Shown piece after piece: positions 33,942 to 41,564 of a DNA stretch of 64,000 bases. The first letter of the stretch is position 1. Each line of letters opens with the position of its first letter. Both the position numbers and the translations under genes were made by a program. Origin of the DNA: Burkholderiaceae bacterium (lineage in GTDB: Bacteria > Pseudomonadota > Gammaproteobacteria > Burkholderiales > Burkholderiaceae_C); contig SCQQ01000042.1 of NCBI GenBank assembly GCA_004299095.1, forward strand, positions 1 to 64,000, read 5' to 3'. The notes under the pieces were generated by a model that did no database searches, had not been told where the DNA came from, and was given only the letters and a program-made list of their open reading frames with translations.

Positions 33942-34415
33942 ATGGCATCCAACTCTGTATCGGTGGTGGCGCTTGATCAGCCCCCCAGAGCGAAGTCGTC
34001 CAACTATCCCGAACCCTTCGCATCGCTCATGTTGAAACGCATCAAGCGGCCGCTGGGCGATTTATTCGGCCTGACGAACTTCGGCGTCAACCTGACCGTT
34101 TTGCAGCCGGGAGGCGCGTCGTCGCTGCGTCACTGGCATTCGAAACAGGATGAATTCGTCTACGTCGTTTCCGGTCAGGCCACGCTGCACACCGATGAAG
34201 GCGCGACCGAGATGGGTGGGGGAGCGTGTGCCGGATTCAAGGCCGGAAACGGCAACGCGCACCGACTCGAGAACCGATCCGGGTCGCCCGTGGTGTATCT
34301 CGAAATCGGCGACCGCACGGCGGACGATCAAGTCACCTATCCCGATGACGACTTGGCGATCGAGGCCATTGGTTCGAAGCGGCGTCTCATTCACAAAAGC
34401 GGTGAACCTTATTGA
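33942..34415 (+). CDS. Cupin-domain protein
   Basis: A 157-residue single cupin. Motif 1 is SSLRHWHSKQDEFVYVVSG, with His-x-His and Glu as likely metal ligands, and motif 2 is GNGNAHRLENRSGSPVVYLEIG. Members of this group often accompany metabolic or antioxidant genes; no reaction can be assigned. It starts 45 bp after the DsrE-like gene and is joined to the methyltransferase by a TGATG overlap. Confidence 0.8.
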   Translation: MASNSVSVVALDQPPRAKSSNYPEPFASLMLKRIKRPLGDLFGLTNFGVNLTVLQPGGASSLRHWHSKQDEFVYVVSGQATLHTDEGATEMGGGACAGFKAGNGNAHRLENRSGSPVVYLEIGDRTADDQVTYPDDDLAIEAIGSKRRLIHKSGEPY

Positions 34416-35338
34416 TGTCGCAGGGTGACGTTACGCCGCCGGCCGGCGCCAAACCTGATGCAACCGCGCGACCCTCGTACGTGGATCGACCGCCCGATCG
34501 GCACGATCTCGCAATAGTGGAACGTCCCATGAACGACACGCGAGCCATCTACACCCACGGCTACCAACCCGCCGTGCTGCGCTCGCACGGCAACCGCACG
34601 GTCGAGAATTCCGCCCAATACATCGCGCCGGAACTGAAGGCCGGGTTGAGCCTGCTCGACGTGGGCTCGGGCGTGGGCACCATCACCGCCGATTTCGCAC
34701 GGCGGCTGGCGCCGGGGCACGTCACCGCACTCGAAGCCAACGCCGAAGCCCTCGCCCTGACGCGAGCGGAAGTACAACGCCAGAGCCTCGGCAACGTGAC
34801 TTTTGCGGTCGGCGACGTGCACGCCCTCGCCTTTGCGGACGCGTCGTTCGACATCGTCCACGCCCACCAAGTACTGCAGCACGTGGCCGACCCAGTGCAG
34901 GCACTGCGCGAAATGAAGCGCGTCTGCAAGCCGGGCGGCGTGGTCGCGGCACGCGATGCCGATTACGCCGGTTTCGTCTGGTTTCCCGAACTGCCGGAAC
35001 TCGACATCTGGATGCACTGGTATCAGCAGGCCGCGCGCGCCAACGGCGGCGAGCCCAACGCCGGGCGCCACCTGCTCTCGTGGGCGCAGCACGCGGGCTT
35101 CACCCACATCGCGTCGACCGCCAGCACCTGGTGCCTGGCCACGCCCGAAGCGCGCGCCTGGTGGGGCGGCATGTGGGCCGACCGCATCCTGCACTCGGCC
35201 ATCGCGGGCCAATTGCGCGACCAAGGCATCGCCACGCAGGCCGACCTGGAACGCATCTCGCGCGCCTGGCAAATGTGGGCCGCTGCCCCCGATGGCTGGA
35301 TGTCCATCGTGCACGGCGAGATACGTTGCCGGGTGTGA
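34415..35338 (+). CDS. Class I SAM-dependent methyltransferase
   Basis: A 307-residue Rossmann-fold methyltransferase. SLLDVGSGVGTITADFARRL is motif I, ALEANAEAL motif II, FAVGDVHALAFADASFDIVHAHQVLQHV motifs III-IV. The C-terminal half (AWWGGMWADRILHSAIAGQL) is of the UbiE/arsenite-methyltransferase-like type and its substrate is unknown. The ATG at 34415 overlaps the cupin stop; however, residues 1-38 look non-conserved and the ATG at 34529 (MNDTRAIYTHGYQP) may be the true start. Confidence 0.85.
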   Translation: MSQGDVTPPAGAKPDATARPSYVDRPPDRHDLAIVERPMNDTRAIYTHGYQPAVLRSHGNRTVENSAQYIAPELKAGLSLLDVGSGVGTITADFARRLAPGHVTALEANAEALALTRAEVQRQSLGNVTFAVGDVHALAFADASFDIVHAHQVLQHVADPVQALREMKRVCKPGGVVAARDADYAGFVWFPELPELDIWMHWYQQAARANGGEPNAGRHLLSWAQHAGFTHIASTASTWCLATPEARAWWGGMWADRILHSAIAGQLRDQGIATQADLERISRAWQMWAAAPDGWMSIVHGEIRCRV

Positions 35339-35508
35339 CGTGAATGGCGCCGGGAATCAACCCCCTTGGCGTCCGACCAGGTTCAGCCGCTCATCAGCCG
35401 TGTCGGCACCGCCAGTCATGCCGACGCGCCACCTTGTCCCGTCATCCCCGCGAAGCGTGGCCCTTTGATTGCCGACCCCGGGGTGACTGATTCAAGGCCA
35501 CGTCCAAT

Positions 35509-35949
35509 TCAGTTCGACGCACCCGCGAGACGCGCTCGAAACGGGTTCTGTACCATCAGCCTACCCTCCAACCTGCGCCCATGGCCGAAATCTTCACTGA
35601 AAAGCACGTCGCAGTCGCTGCGCAGCGCCGCTTCGGCAATGAGCGCGTCGAACCAGGGCAGTTGTTCGGCGTGCGCCAGCTCGTTCGCATCCAACACCGT
35701 GGCCGCATGCGTGGAAACGACCTCAAATGCGGCAAGGCTCTCCAGCACGGCTCGTACATCTTGCGCGGAAAACGCAGGTGCTAGCTTGCGCGTCAATACC
35801 GAACGCAGCTCAATCAGCACCTGGGTGCTAATCACCACGTCGTGCTCGCTCGCGAGGTCACGCAGCCAGCGTGCCACGAACAAGGATTTGTCGGGCTCGC
35901 GTTGATCGAACCGATAAACCCAGAGATTCGTATCGACGAAAACACGCAT
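35509..35949 (-). CDS. vapC: VapC-type PIN-domain toxin
   Basis: A 146-residue PIN ribonuclease: MRVFVDTNLWVYRFD holds the first catalytic Asp (D6), ISTQVLIELRSVL the conserved Glu, PWFDALIAEAALRSDCDVLFSEDF the other acidic residues. All four expected acidic positions are present, so the toxin looks active. It follows its antitoxin after 15 bp on the minus strand. Confidence 0.85.
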   Translation of the reverse strand: MRVFVDTNLWVYRFDQREPDKSLFVARWLRDLASEHDVVISTQVLIELRSVLTRKLAPAFSAQDVRAVLESLAAFEVVSTHAATVLDANELAHAEQLPWFDALIAEAALRSDCDVLFSEDFGHGRRLEGRLMVQNPFRARLAGASN

Positions 35950-35964
35950 CGATCACGCAGTCAC

Positions 35965-36192
35965 TCAGCACTCGTGCAGCGATTCGCGCGACCAAGCCGC
36001 TTCACTGCGCGAATGGTTGCGCGCAGCCAAGGCATCCAGCGCATCCATCGCTCGCAACCGGCGTGCGCGGTTGTCCGCGTAGCGGGTCAAAAACTCGCGC
36101 ACCACGGCGTTGACCGACGTGCGCTCGCGCAACGCGGCTTCCCGCGCCTTCTGCAGGATTTCATCGTCAAGGCTCAAGGTCAGGTTTGCCAT
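35965..36192 (-). CDS. vapB: Ribbon-helix-helix antitoxin (VapB-like)
   Basis: A 75-residue protein starting MANLTLSLDDEILQKAREAALRERTSV, a DUF6364-like ribbon-helix-helix. NAVVREFLTRYADNRA completes the DNA-binding part, and an Arg/Trp-rich tail (SRSEAAWSRESLHEC) should contact the toxin. Upstream on the minus strand, GTGTTACACTGATCCCG at 36215-36231 may include the promoter (TACACT). Confidence 0.8.
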   Translation of the reverse strand: MANLTLSLDDEILQKAREAALRERTSVNAVVREFLTRYADNRARRLRAMDALDALAARNHSRSEAAWSRESLHEC

Positions 36193-36290
36193 GTCACTTC
36201 CACTTCATAACACGGGATCAGTGTAACACTGGTCAACAAAATGTCCACGACCTGCGCACCCCACCAGGCAATCCACCATTCGGATAGGGC

Positions 36291-36326
36291 GCTCCCCGCT
36301 GATCCATGCATCGATCAGCGGGGAGC
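36291..36326. repeat. Perfect 14-bp inverted repeat with 8-nt loop
   Basis: GCTCCCCGCTGATC (36291-36304) and GATCAGCGGGGAGC (36313-36326) are exact reverse complements around an 8-nt spacer. It lies between two divergent TA operons, so a terminator role is unlikely. No T-run is adjacent; the nearest, GTTTTTTC, is about 14 nt to the right. Confidence 0.7.
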
Positions 36327-36395
36327 AGGCACAGGCCTCGTTTTTTCGGTGATGGATCGGCAGTGAGCCGTCCGTCAACCGATACACTGAACCCC

Positions 36396-36704
36396 ATGCA
36401 CCCCGCCATTGCCCGACACCGGGCCGGCATTGCCGCAATTTGCCAGCGCTACCAGATTCGCAGACTGGATGCGTTCGGTTCATCAGCGCGCGCGACCGAT
36501 TTCGACCCCGAGAGCAGCGATGCCGATTTTCTGATCGAATTCGCCCCCGACGCACAACCCGATTTGCACAGCCTGTATGGCGCGCAGTCGGAATTGGAAG
36601 CGTTGCTTGGTCGACCCGTGGACTTGGTAGAAGCGGGCGCAGTGCGCAACCCTTACGTGCTGGCTGCAATCAACCGTCAGCGGCAAAACGTCTATGGAGC
36701 GTGA
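36396..36704 (+). CDS. mntA: MntA-type nucleotidyltransferase antitoxin
   Basis: A 102-residue minimal nucleotidyltransferase. GSSARATDFDPESSDADFLIEF near residues 30-51 has the GS pair and the DAD metal site; LEALLGRPVDLVEAGAVRNPYV is the family C-terminal half. The ATG at 36396 begins the conserved protein; the upstream extension is low-complexity. It overlaps the HepT-like gene by 11 nt. This copy is not closely similar to the pair at 1616-2283. Confidence 0.85.
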   Translation: MHPAIARHRAGIAAICQRYQIRRLDAFGSSARATDFDPESSDADFLIEFAPDAQPDLHSLYGAQSELEALLGRPVDLVEAGAVRNPYVLAAINRQRQNVYGA

Positions 36705-37038
36705 TCCACGCGCTTTCCTCTGGGGCGTGTACACGGCGGCTGAAGCCATCCAGTCGTTCGTCCATGGCATGGATGCCGCCGCTTACGTCAACGACGATAT
36801 GGTGCAAGCGGCTGTGGAGCGGAAATTCGAAGTTATCGGGGAAGCGCTCAATCAGCTCAGCCGCCTGGACCACACGTTGTCAGCGCAGATTGCAGACGTG
36901 CCGCAAATCGTGGCGTTTCACAACCAATTGATCCACGGTTACGCAAAAATCCGCCCGATAACGGTTTGGAACGCGACACAAACGTCGCTACCGAATTTGC
37001 TGGCTTCCGTACGGGTGCCATTGAACGAGTCGACTTGA
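36694..37038 (+). CDS. hepT: HepT-family (DUF86) protein with altered RNase motif
   Basis: A 114-residue HEPN protein, FVHGMDAAAYVNDDMVQAAVERKFEVIGEALNQL being typical of DUF86. The catalytic stretch reads VAFHNQLIHGY, where active homologues have Arg at the first His position (for example MRNAIAHGY at 1616-1996). The final His and the HGY tyrosine remain. The R-to-H change could weaken or abolish ribonuclease activity. Otherwise length and operon structure look normal. Confidence 0.8.
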   Translation: MERDPRAFLWGVYTAAEAIQSFVHGMDAAAYVNDDMVQAAVERKFEVIGEALNQLSRLDHTLSAQIADVPQIVAFHNQLIHGYAKIRPITVWNATQTSLPNLLASVRVPLNEST

Positions 37039-37075
37039 CGCACACGCGCCAGTTCTTGGCGTTACGCGTCTCTCC

Positions 37076-37552
37076 TCACCCGCCCCCCACCGCCCGCGCT
37101 ACCAGCGCGGCCATTTGCCGCTTGGCGATCGCCTGCCCCTGCGCCGCCGCCTTGGCCACCCACATCAGGGCGCGCTCGTTGTCGGGCGGATCACCCTGCG
37201 CGCACGCCAGGCCGAGCCAGTGCATGGCGTCGGCCTGGTCCTGCTCGGCAGCCGCGTTCAGCCAGTAAAGCGCCGCGGCGCGGGCGCCCGCCACGTACAG
37301 CAGCGCGCCCACGTCGGCCTGCGCCGGCGCGTCGCCGCCATCGGCCGCCAGCAGCAGCGCCACGTCTTCGGCGCTGAACGCCACGCCGGTGTGCACGCGC
37401 GCCAGTCCCAGCACGCCGTCCAGCGCCAGCGTGGCACGGCCGCGGCCGTCCTTCTCGCCGCCCGGCATCGATCCATCCACCATGCGCCGCCAGAGCGTGC
37501 GGCGGCTGATGCCGGTCATGGCCACGGCGGCGTCCAGGCTCAGGGTGTTCAT
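37076..37552 (-). CDS. HTH plus Sel1-repeat protein of unknown function
   Basis: A 158-residue protein. The N-terminus, SLDAAVAMTGISRRTLWRRMVDG, looks like a short helix-turn-helix, and the C-terminal half carries Sel1-like alpha-repeats (AAALYWLNAAAEQDQADAMHWLGLACAQGD, then NERALMWVAKAAAQGQAIAKRQM). Sel1 repeats mediate protein contacts. The ATG at 37552 is plausible, with a GAGAGGAG run upstream on the minus strand. It is convergent with the mntA-hepT pair. I do not recognise a named family. Confidence 0.6.
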   Translation of the reverse strand: MNTLSLDAAVAMTGISRRTLWRRMVDGSMPGGEKDGRGRATLALDGVLGLARVHTGVAFSAEDVALLLAADGGDAPAQADVGALLYVAGARAAALYWLNAAAEQDQADAMHWLGLACAQGDPPDNERALMWVAKAAAQGQAIAKRQMAALVARAVGGG

Positions 37553-37714
37553 GTGTTGACTCCTCTCTCGAATGATTGTGGCCAGCTATTTTCGGCCATA
37601 CCGGCGCACTCCGGCGCGACAGCCCATCTCACCCGCTCGGCCGCAACCGCGCGACACCGCAGTCGGAAACACGCGCCACGTCCTCTCGCCATCCCCGCAC
37701 AGGTGCAAATCCAG

Positions 37715-37797
37715 CGTCATTTCTGCGAAGGCGGGAATCCAGTGCGCCCATCGAACGCTGCCGGGCCATCCTGGATCCCGCTTGCGTGGGAACGACG
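37715..37797. repeat. REP/BIME-like palindromic repeat, copy 1 (degenerate)
   Basis: Starts CGTCATTTCTGCGAAGGCGG and ends with the approximate inverse GATCCCGCTTGCGTGGGAACG, about 27 nt of spacer between. It is related to copies at 39473-39556 and 42713-42812 and is the most diverged on its right arm. It occupies the 320-bp gap between the Sel1-repeat gene and tacT; the rest of that gap shows nothing coding. Confidence 0.75.
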
Positions 37798-37872
37798 GGA
37801 GAAGTCTTCTTATTTCTAACCACTGTGAAAAGTGGATTTCAAATGAAACGCCGGGTTGCAAGCCCTCATTTT

Positions 37873-38651
<779 letters not shown>

Positions 38652-38691
38652 GACATGAATCCTTCCGTTCGCACCATCCTGGCACGGCGCA

Positions 38692-38964
38692 ATGACGGCG
38701 TCATTACACAAGCGACCAGGCGGCATATCGTGCCTGCTGAATCTGCCGGATGTGCGCCGTGCCAGTAAAGCTATCCGCGAGAGCCGTCCGTTCCGAGTTG
38801 TCAGACCAGACCTTGACCAGGCGCCCAACGTAAAACGGTTGGCGAACCATCGATATGGGTACCGCTTGCGAGTCGGCACCTACCGCGTGTTCTTTGAATT
38901 CGACGGTGCCGTTCGCATGGTCACGATTGAAGAGGCAAAGAAGCGCAATGAACAAACCCATTGA
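38692..38964 (+). CDS. RelE/ParE-like toxin, N-terminus probably frameshifted
   Basis: The C-terminal two-thirds (LLNLPDVRRASKAIRES, NVKRLANHRYGYRLRVGTYRVFFEFDG, VRMVTIEEAKKRNEQTH) clearly belong to a RelE-fold toxin paired with an XRE antitoxin. The first fifteen residues do not. A neighbouring frame reads ITQATRR, which looks like the missing first helix, so a one-base indel near 38710-38730 is likely. The 3' end overlaps the antitoxin by 17 nt. The ATG at 38692 is only nominal. Confidence 0.65.
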   Translation: MTASLHKRPGGISCLLNLPDVRRASKAIRESRPFRVVRPDLDQAPNVKRLANHRYGYRLRVGTYRVFFEFDGAVRMVTIEEAKKRNEQTH

Positions 38965-39277
38965 CTTTCAAACCATCCTCGGCGCCGATGGTGCACCGGC
39001 ATTCGTGGTCATGCCCTACGCCGAATTCATCAAGAGCTTCGAGGGCAGCCGCGAGCCTGTGCCGGACGCCGTGATGAAGCGTGCATTCGACGATGGCATG
39101 TCGCCCGCGACAGCGTGGCGCACGCACCCGGGCCCCACTCAAACCAAAGTGATGCAGCGCATCGGCATCACGCAAAGCGCCTGCGCACAATGCGAAGCCA
39201 GTAAGCGGCCACGCACGTCTTCGCGCGAAAAGATGGCCGCGGCCCTCGGCATCAGCCCGGGACAACTGGATTTCTGA
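38948..39277 (+). CDS. XRE-family antitoxin
   Basis: A 109-residue protein with a C-terminal helix-turn-helix: TQTKVMQRIGITQSACAQCEASKRPRTSSREKMAAALGISPGQLDF. The N-terminal part (PAFVVMPYAEFIKSFEG) is the family's toxin-binding extension. It follows a RelE-like toxin gene, the toxin-first order usual for HigBA-like modules. The antitoxin frame is intact although the toxin's N-terminus seems damaged. Confidence 0.8.
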   Translation: MNKPIDFQTILGADGAPAFVVMPYAEFIKSFEGSREPVPDAVMKRAFDDGMSPATAWRTHPGPTQTKVMQRIGITQSACAQCEASKRPRTSSREKMAAALGISPGQLDF

Positions 39278-39472
39278 ACCAAGCCGTGCGCCCATGAGGG
39301 CCGGCGCGCCGTGCAGCACGGGCGCCGGTCTCATCTTGGGCCTTGCGGGATGCCATGAAGCGCTCGCATCGTCGGTGACCACGCGGGCGGCGGTGCGGCC
39401 GTAGCCGCCCTCCCCGTGGGCCGGAATCCAGCCCCGTCCACCCTGCACCGCCAGCGCGCTGTGCGAACCCAG

Positions 39473-39556
39473 CGTCATTCCCGCGAAGGCGGGAATCCAG
39501 TGCCCCCATCGGCTGCCGGGGAAACACCCTGGATTCCCGCCTGCGCGGGAATGACG
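39473..39556. repeat. REP/BIME-like palindromic repeat, copy 2 (best preserved)
   Basis: A 28-nt left arm beginning CGTCATTCCCGCGAAGGCGG (39473-39500) and a 28-nt right arm ending CCTGCGCGGGAATGACG (39529-39556) are near-perfect inverse copies around 28 nt. Each arm also contains its own small hairpin. Sequence after it (GGCAACTTTCCACGCCCCGC) recurs next to copy 3. It fills part of the 363-bp gap before the higA-like gene; the rest of that gap shows nothing coding. Confidence 0.85.
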
Positions 39557-39640
39557 GCAACTTTCCACGCCCCGCTCACCACCTCCTCCCATAGGCCCCA
39601 CTGATTCGTCGACACTGCTTGCCCGCCCCCCGTCGCCCGT

Positions 39641-39925
39641 TCAAGCTGGCGCCAACTCATGCAATACCCTAGGATGGCGCAGCGCCACCGCCAGCAGTGT
39701 TTGCGCCGCGCCGGATGGCTTGCGGCGGCCTTGCTCCCACTCCTGCAGCGTGCGCACCGAAACCCCCAACAAGTGCGCGAATTGCGCCTGTGTCAGGTTG
39801 GTGCGCGCTCGTGCCTCGGCGACTGGCGAATACACCACTTCTCCTTTGCCGGCTTTCATCTGCTTGACCGAAGCCAGCAGCTTGGCGCCAAGTTCCGCGC
39901 CCGTCATCACGTCTCGTTCAGTCAT
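39641..39925 (-). CDS. XRE-family antitoxin (HigA/NadS-like)
   Basis: A 94-residue protein. EARARTNLTQAQFAHLLGVSVRTLQEWEQGRRKPSG near residues 38-73 is the helix-turn-helix. The preceding GELG/ASVKQMKAGKG segment is typical of the NadS/HigA-2 group encoded after a RelE-like toxin. The ATG at 39925 lies within the last codons of the toxin frame. The toxin partner is frameshifted, so this antitoxin now protects against nothing local. Confidence 0.82.
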   Translation of the reverse strand: MTERDVMTGAELGAKLLASVKQMKAGKGEVVYSPVAEARARTNLTQAQFAHLLGVSVRTLQEWEQGRRKPSGAAQTLLAVALRHPRVLHELAPA

Positions 39926-40231
39926 GATCCAGTTCCTCTTTGATTGCGCGCAACACGTGCGCCGGAATGTTGCCACGCACCGCTTTGGCGTAAATCACCA
40001 AAAGCCAGATCACGCCTTGCGCCAGCCGGTTGAAGTAAATCACCCGCGCGCCGCCGCGCTTGCCCATTCCGGGGCGTGCCCAACGACCTTGCGGCAGCCG
40101 CCCGATCCGGGGATCACGTCGCCCGCTTCCGGGTGCAACGCCAGCCACGCGCAAAAGTCACCCAACTCATCGTCGCCCCAGATCGCACGGCGATCCGCCT
40201 GGAAAAGCGGCGTTTCGATGATCGTGTACAC
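39918..40231 (-). pseudogene. HigB/RelE-like toxin, frameshifted
   Basis: Two frames join into one toxin. The first runs from ATG 40231: MYTIIETPLFQADRRAIWGD, then AWLALHPEAGDVIPGSGGCRKV. The second continues RWARPGMGKRGGARVIYFNR to IPAHVLRAIKEELDHD at 39918. The family sequence GCRKVRWARPGRGKRGG spans the break, so one base has been lost near 40089. Its product would stop early or be out of frame. Confidence 0.8.
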
Positions 40232-40242
40232 GGTGCTGATTC

Positions 40243-40257
40243 TACGTCAGAGACGTA
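40243..40257 (-). promoter_or_regulatory. Inverted-repeat operator of the higBA-like module
   Basis: TACGTC-AGA-GACGTA, a perfect 15-nt inverted repeat, starts 12 nt before the toxin ATG (40231). The position suits autorepression by the XRE antitoxin; binding is inferred. Confidence 0.55.
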
Positions 40258-40335
40258 CTAGGGGCCGCTCGTGAAACTCGCCATGTTGCGGGTGATCGGC
40301 ACACCGATAGCAGCGCCATTGATGTCGGGGGGCGA

Positions 40336-40361
40336 ATGTTGGGTTGCAAGACTTGACCCCA
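40336..40361 (-). repeat. Dispersed repeat (GGGGTCA...TTGCAA type)
   Basis: Reverse complement of the 26-nt sequence at 49925-49950 with 24 positions identical; a related stretch is at 48449-48478. It lies 11 bp left of the IS110-end remnant at 40372-40593. Confidence 0.65.
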
Positions 40362-40371
40362 TTGACGCTCA

Positions 40372-40593
40372 GACTTCGTATCTTCCATCCACCGGTGCAG
40401 CGACCGAACAAAATGAGGGAGTTGAACCGGCCGGCCGGGATGATGCCGACAAGACTTTGGGCCAGGACGCGGTTGCGCCCAAGCCCGTGGGTCCGATAGG
40501 CGCTCCCGGCCGTTCCTGCCTCAACAAGGCCGAACGGTAACTTGGGACTTCGCTACTTGCAGCGGACAAACCCGCATACGAGGAAGGTCCGAT
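40372..40593 (+). mobile_element. Solo copy of the IS110 non-coding left end
   Basis: About 222 nt nearly identical to the reverse complement of 51775-51995, the stretch directly upstream of the IS110-type transposase at 50767-51776. Shared blocks include GGTGCAGCGACCGAACAA and GTTGAACCGGCCGGCCGGGA. No transposase follows: similarity ends at GGTCCGAT (40593), just before the point where the transposase start would be. In IS110 elements this region encodes the bridge RNA, so this is a stranded, promoterless or RNA-only end. It occupies the 560-bp gap between the higBA-like and tacAT modules. Confidence 0.75.
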
Positions 40594-40720
40594 TCACCGT
40601 GGACATCGCATCGCAAATGGGCGCTTGAGGTGAAAGCGACCGCGCACAACCTGCGGATTCTTCCATTTGCGCAAATTGTTCGCAGATACGAAGGAGTGGG
40701 TGGGAGGAGCGAGTGTCCGT

Positions 40721-40754
40721 GTGTGTTGACAACAGCTACACACATGGCTAAACT
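40721..40754 (+). promoter_or_regulatory. Promoter and operator of the second tacAT pair
   Basis: TTGACA (40726-40731), a 17-nt spacer and TAAACT (40749-40754) form a consensus-like promoter. GTGTGT (40721-40726) and ACACAC (40738-40743) make an inverted repeat overlapping the -35 region, a likely operator. It shows that the ATG at 40744 lies inside the promoter and supports the start at 40792. Confidence 0.7.
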
Positions 40755-40791
40755 TGGGCTCAGCCAACGCAACACAGGGACTAGCGAAAAA

Positions 40792-41064
40792 ATGACAAAC
40801 CGCGCCGCCGCCATCAACCTCCGGGCACTGCCCCAGCAGCGCAGCCTGATTGATCAAGCCGCCCACTTGCTTGGCAAGAACCGTTCCGACTTCATGCTTG
40901 AAGCAGCGTGTGAACGAGCGCAATCGGTCATCTTGGATCAGACGCTTTTTGAACTGGATACGAAAAAATTCCGGCAGTTCGTCGAGATGCTCGACGCGCC
41001 GACCGCGACCAATCCGGGCCTGGAACGCTTGCTCGCCCTGACCCCGCCCTGGGACGCGACATGA
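40792..41064 (+). CDS. DUF1778 antitoxin (TacA-like)
   Basis: A 90-residue ribbon-helix-helix antitoxin. RAAAINLRALPQQRSLIDQAAHLLGKNRSDFMLEAACERAQ is the DUF1778 core, and FRQFVEMLDAPTATNPGLERLL the toxin-wrapping tail. The ATG at 40792 is supported by the promoter at 40726-40754; an in-frame ATG at 40744 would be upstream of the expected transcript start. It overlaps the GNAT toxin start by 4 nt. Confidence 0.87.
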   Translation: MTNRAAAINLRALPQQRSLIDQAAHLLGKNRSDFMLEAACERAQSVILDQTLFELDTKKFRQFVEMLDAPTATNPGLERLLALTPPWDAT

Positions 41065-41564
41065 ATCTCAAGCTGATCGCGCCAGAACCGCTTTCGGCCA
41101 AACATCAGATCGATCAATTCTCCTGCGGAGCGCCATCTCTGGACCATTGGCTCGCGCACCGGGCGTTGGCAAACCAAGCGAGTGGCGCGAGCCGCACATT
41201 CGTTGTCGCTGACGCAGATGGGCGCGTCTACGGCTATTACGCGGTTGCAGCCGGCGCCGTTTCGCACGCAGTCGCAAGCGGTGGCGTCCGTCGCAACATG
41301 CCCGAGCCCATTCCAGTAATGATCCTCGCACGCCTTGCAGTCGACCAGCAGGCACACGGACAACGACTTGGCGGCGCACTCCTGCGCGACGTACTTCTAC
41401 GGGCGACGACGGTATCCCAAAGTATCGGCTTGCGCGCCCTGTTGGTTCATGCGTTGGACGAGCACGCGAAGTCGTTTTACGAGCACTACGGCTTCCAGGC
41501 GTCCCCGATCGAGCCGATGACACTGATGCTGCGGCTGACGGCCACCAAAAATGGACCTGATTAG
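41061..41564 (+). CDS. GNAT-family toxin (TacT/AtaT-like)
   Basis: A 167-residue acetyltransferase toxin: [53 protein letters not shown] with the acetyl-CoA loop, and LVHALDEHAKSFYEHYGFQASPIEPMTLML with the conserved Tyr present. It looks more complete than the copy at 37873-38376. Its last codons (DLI region, GGACCTGATTAG) coincide with the left end of the IS1595-type element, so the C-terminus has been slightly replaced by the insertion. Confidence 0.87.
   Translation: MNLKLIAPEPLSAKHQIDQFSCGAPSLDHWLAHRALANQASGASRTFVVADADGRVYGYYAVAAGAVSHAVASGGVRRNMPEPIPVMILARLAVDQQAHGQRLGGALLRDVLLRATTVSQSIGLRALLVHALDEHAKSFYEHYGFQASPIEPMTLMLRLTATKNGPD

Noticed and set aside
40744-41064. Earlier start (ATG 40744) for the second TacA antitoxin
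   Set aside because: A consensus promoter (TTGACA-17-TAAACT) spans 40726-40754, placing that ATG before the transcript start.
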